Shown one piece after another: positions 62,582 to 64,000 of a stretch of DNA of 64,000 nucleotides (position 1 is its first letter; every line of letters starts with the position of its first letter). This DNA comes from Acidobacteriota bacterium (lineage in GTDB: Bacteria > Acidobacteriota > Terriglobia > Bryobacterales > Bryobacteraceae): the NCBI GenBank assembly GCA_029776225.1, contig JAKOTR010000011.1, positions 1 through 64,000 of the forward strand. The letters run 5' to 3'. The translations under genes were made by a program, and so were the position numbers. The notes below the pieces were generated by a model. That model was given only the letters and a program-made list of their open reading frames with translations, was not told where the DNA came from and searched no databases.

Positions 62582-63253
62582 ATGAAGAAGCGTATAGTAG
62601 TGGCGATTGATGGGCCGGCGGGCGCGGGGAAGAGCACCATTGCGCGCCGCGTGGCCGAGAGACTCGGGTTCGTCTACATCGATACAGGCGCGATGTACCG
62701 CGCGGTGGCGCTCAAGGCGCTGCGCAGCGGAGTGGATCTCGGCGACGCGGAGCGGCTCGAACAAATCGCGCGGGGAGCACGCATCGCTTTTGAGCCGGGA
62801 AGCTCGCGCGTGTTGCTGGACGGCGAGGACGTGACGCAGGCGATCCGCGCGCCCGAGATATCGCCGGCGGCCTCGCGCGTATCGGTGTTTCCCGGAGTGC
62901 GGCGCGCTATGGTCGAGTTGCAGCGGCAAATGGGCGCATCCGAAAGCGTTGTGATGGAGGGGCGCGACATCGGCTCGGTGGTCTTTCCGGACGCGGAGGT
63001 GAAGATCTTTTTGGATGCGGACCCCGCCGTCCGGGCGGCGCGGCGTATCCGCGAGCTGGAGGAGAAAGGCCAGAAGCTCGATCCCGCGGAAGTGGAGCGC
63101 GAGATCCGAGAGCGCGACCTGCGGGATAGCACCCGTGCGGATTCCCCCCTGGTGCGCGCGCCCGGAGCGGTGGTGATCGATACAACACCCATGAGCATCG
63201 AGCAGGTCGAGCAAGCTATTCTGAATGTCATACAGGAGCGCATTATCCCGTGA
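62582..63253 (+). CDS. cmk: Cytidylate kinase
   Basis: 223 residues. Walker A IDGPAGAGKSTIARRVA, then YIDTGAMYRAVALKAL, VMEGRDIGSVVFPDA (CMP binding) and RDLRDSTRADSPLVRA. Phosphorylates CMP and dCMP. No ribosome site precedes the ATG; a TACAAT hexamer at 62559 would give a very short leader. It overlaps the aspartokinase start by 4 bases (GTGA). Confidence 0.95.
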   Translation: MKKRIVVAIDGPAGAGKSTIARRVAERLGFVYIDTGAMYRAVALKALRSGVDLGDAERLEQIARGARIAFEPGSSRVLLDGEDVTQAIRAPEISPAASRVSVFPGVRRAMVELQRQMGASESVVMEGRDIGSVVFPDAEVKIFLDADPAVRAARRIRELEEKGQKLDPAEVEREIRERDLRDSTRADSPLVRAPGAVVIDTTPMSIEQVEQAILNVIQERIIP

Positions 63254-64000
63254 AAGACTTGCTGATCATGAAATTCGGCGGCACGAGCGTAGGCTCGGCG
63301 GAGCGGATTCGTGCGGCCGCGGCGATTTCGGCCGAGCAGCGGCAGAAGCGCCCGACGGCGATCGTTGTTTCGGCCATGTCGAAGGTGACCGACCTGCTGC
63401 TGGAGGCGCTGCGGCGCGCCGAGGCGGGCGACAAGCCCGGACTCGAATCCGATATCGAGAAGCTGCGGGCGCGGCACGTCGAGACCTGCCACGAACTGCT
63501 GCCGGCCGGCGTCCGGGAGCCCGTGCTGGCCGAAGTGCACAAGCTGATCGGCGAGTTCGAGCGCATCGCAAACGGCATTTACATGCTGGGCGAGGCGCCC
63601 CCGCGTTCCACGGACGAAGCGGTGGCGATTGGGGAGCGGCTGTCGGTGCTGTTGCTGGCAGCATATCTGCAGCACACGGGAACACGGGCCGTTGCCGTGA
63701 ACGCAGCCTCGATCATTGTGACTGATGCGGTGTTCGGCAACGCGACGCCATTAATGGAGCCGACGCGCGAAAAGGCGCGCGCGAAGCTGCTGCCGTTGCT
63801 GGAAGAGGGCGTGCTTCCGGTGGTGACCGGGTTTAACGGCGCAACCGCCGACGGCAGACCCACTACATTGGGCCGCGGCGGCTCGGACTTTTCGGCAGCA
63901 ATTCTGGCTTCCGTGCTCGACGCCACCGAGCTTTGGATCTGGACCGACGTCGACGGCATCATGACGGCCGACCCCCGGCTGGTGCCGGACTGCGCGGTGC
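63250..64000 (+). CDS. Aspartate kinase, N-terminal part (cut by window end)
   Basis: The first 250 residues are visible. Starts at GTG overlapping the cmk stop. KFGGTSVGSAERI near residue 8 is the family N-terminal motif, followed by VVSAMSKVTD, GERLSVLLLA, VVTGFNGATADGRPTTLGRGG (substrate and catalytic loop) and WTDVDGIMTADPR. Phosphorylates aspartate, opening lysine, threonine and methionine synthesis. The ACT regulatory part, or a homoserine dehydrogenase fusion, would lie beyond base 64000. Confidence 0.92.
   Translation, partial: MKDLLIMKFGGTSVGSAERIRAAAAISAEQRQKRPTAIVVSAMSKVTDLLLEALRRAEAGDKPGLESDIEKLRARHVETCHELLPAGVREPVLAEVHKLIGEFERIANGIYMLGEAPPRSTDEAVAIGERLSVLLLAAYLQHTGTRAVAVNAASIIVTDAVFGNATPLMEPTREKARAKLLPLLEEGVLPVVTGFNGATADGRPTTLGRGGSDFSAAILASVLDATELWIWTDVDGIMTADPRLVPDCAV

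Overview
The window is 64 kb of GC-rich chromosome from a Gram-negative bacterium. It most resembles an Acidobacteriota of the Solibacter/Bryobacter type. That placement is an inference, not a database result. It rests on an Oar-type outer-membrane barrel, a VWFA-related protein of the acidobacterial kind, a PEP-CTERM protein, a DUF1080 protein, many secreted glycoside hydrolases, LpxD and BamA/TamA-type outer-membrane biogenesis, and a bacillithiol BshA.

Bases 1-4121 are the right end of an integrated element. It carries a leftward set of small genes, a large primase-polymerase/VapE-type helicase, and an array of 13 short repeats in two opposed clusters between genes (1119-1399), which looks like a replication origin or operator. 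It ends in the 3' half of a tRNA-Gly(CCC) whose similarity begins exactly at the anticodon loop (4077-4121), so this is one attachment site. The integrase and the other end lie left of the window.

From 4122 to 18 kb the genes are mixed. There is an inositol-monophosphatase/ADP-ribosylglycohydrolase fusion and a GH78-like alpha-L-rhamnosidase. A dps gene with a near-consensus sigma-54 promoter faces a sigma-54 activator gene, with a perfect palindrome between them. Next come greA, a CDP-alcohol phosphatidyltransferase, a nikR-acpS pair, a GH140-like enzyme, a DUF1080 protein, tRNA-Leu(UAA), a PEP-CTERM protein and a decayed-looking ORF.

From 17.4 to 36 kb most genes point left. The first run is nadB, a CaCA-type antiporter, hslV-hslU, a fibronectin-type lipoprotein and a VTT-domain protein. 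After the rightward pair aroB-ubiE comes a second run: trehalase, a BamA/TamA-like protein, a SurA-N-like protein, a TamB-like protein, pcm and a DUF2103-like protein. This second run is a compact outer-membrane assembly operon led by a periplasmic trehalase.

From 36 to 53 kb are a ThiF/MoeB-type E1, icd, a LarA-type protein, a GH51-like arabinofuranosidase with kduI (its fourth zinc ligand is Asn), fliS and flaG without fliD, a lone nuoB, malQ, a LOG protein and lpxD. A three-gene operon follows: an outer-membrane barrel lacking its plug, a VWFA-related protein and a membrane coiled-coil protein.

From 52 to 64 kb the genes are mainly housekeeping: an RNA uracil-5-methyltransferase, trpS, an MFS transporter, bshA-uvrB-kinase, a Cys/Met-metabolism PLP enzyme, a D-2-hydroxyacid dehydrogenase whose start region is duplicated, cmk, and an aspartokinase cut by the window edge. 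The scattered GH78, GH140, GH51, DUF1080, KduI, trehalase and MalQ genes suggest a soil heterotroph that uses plant pectin-type glycans and storage sugars.
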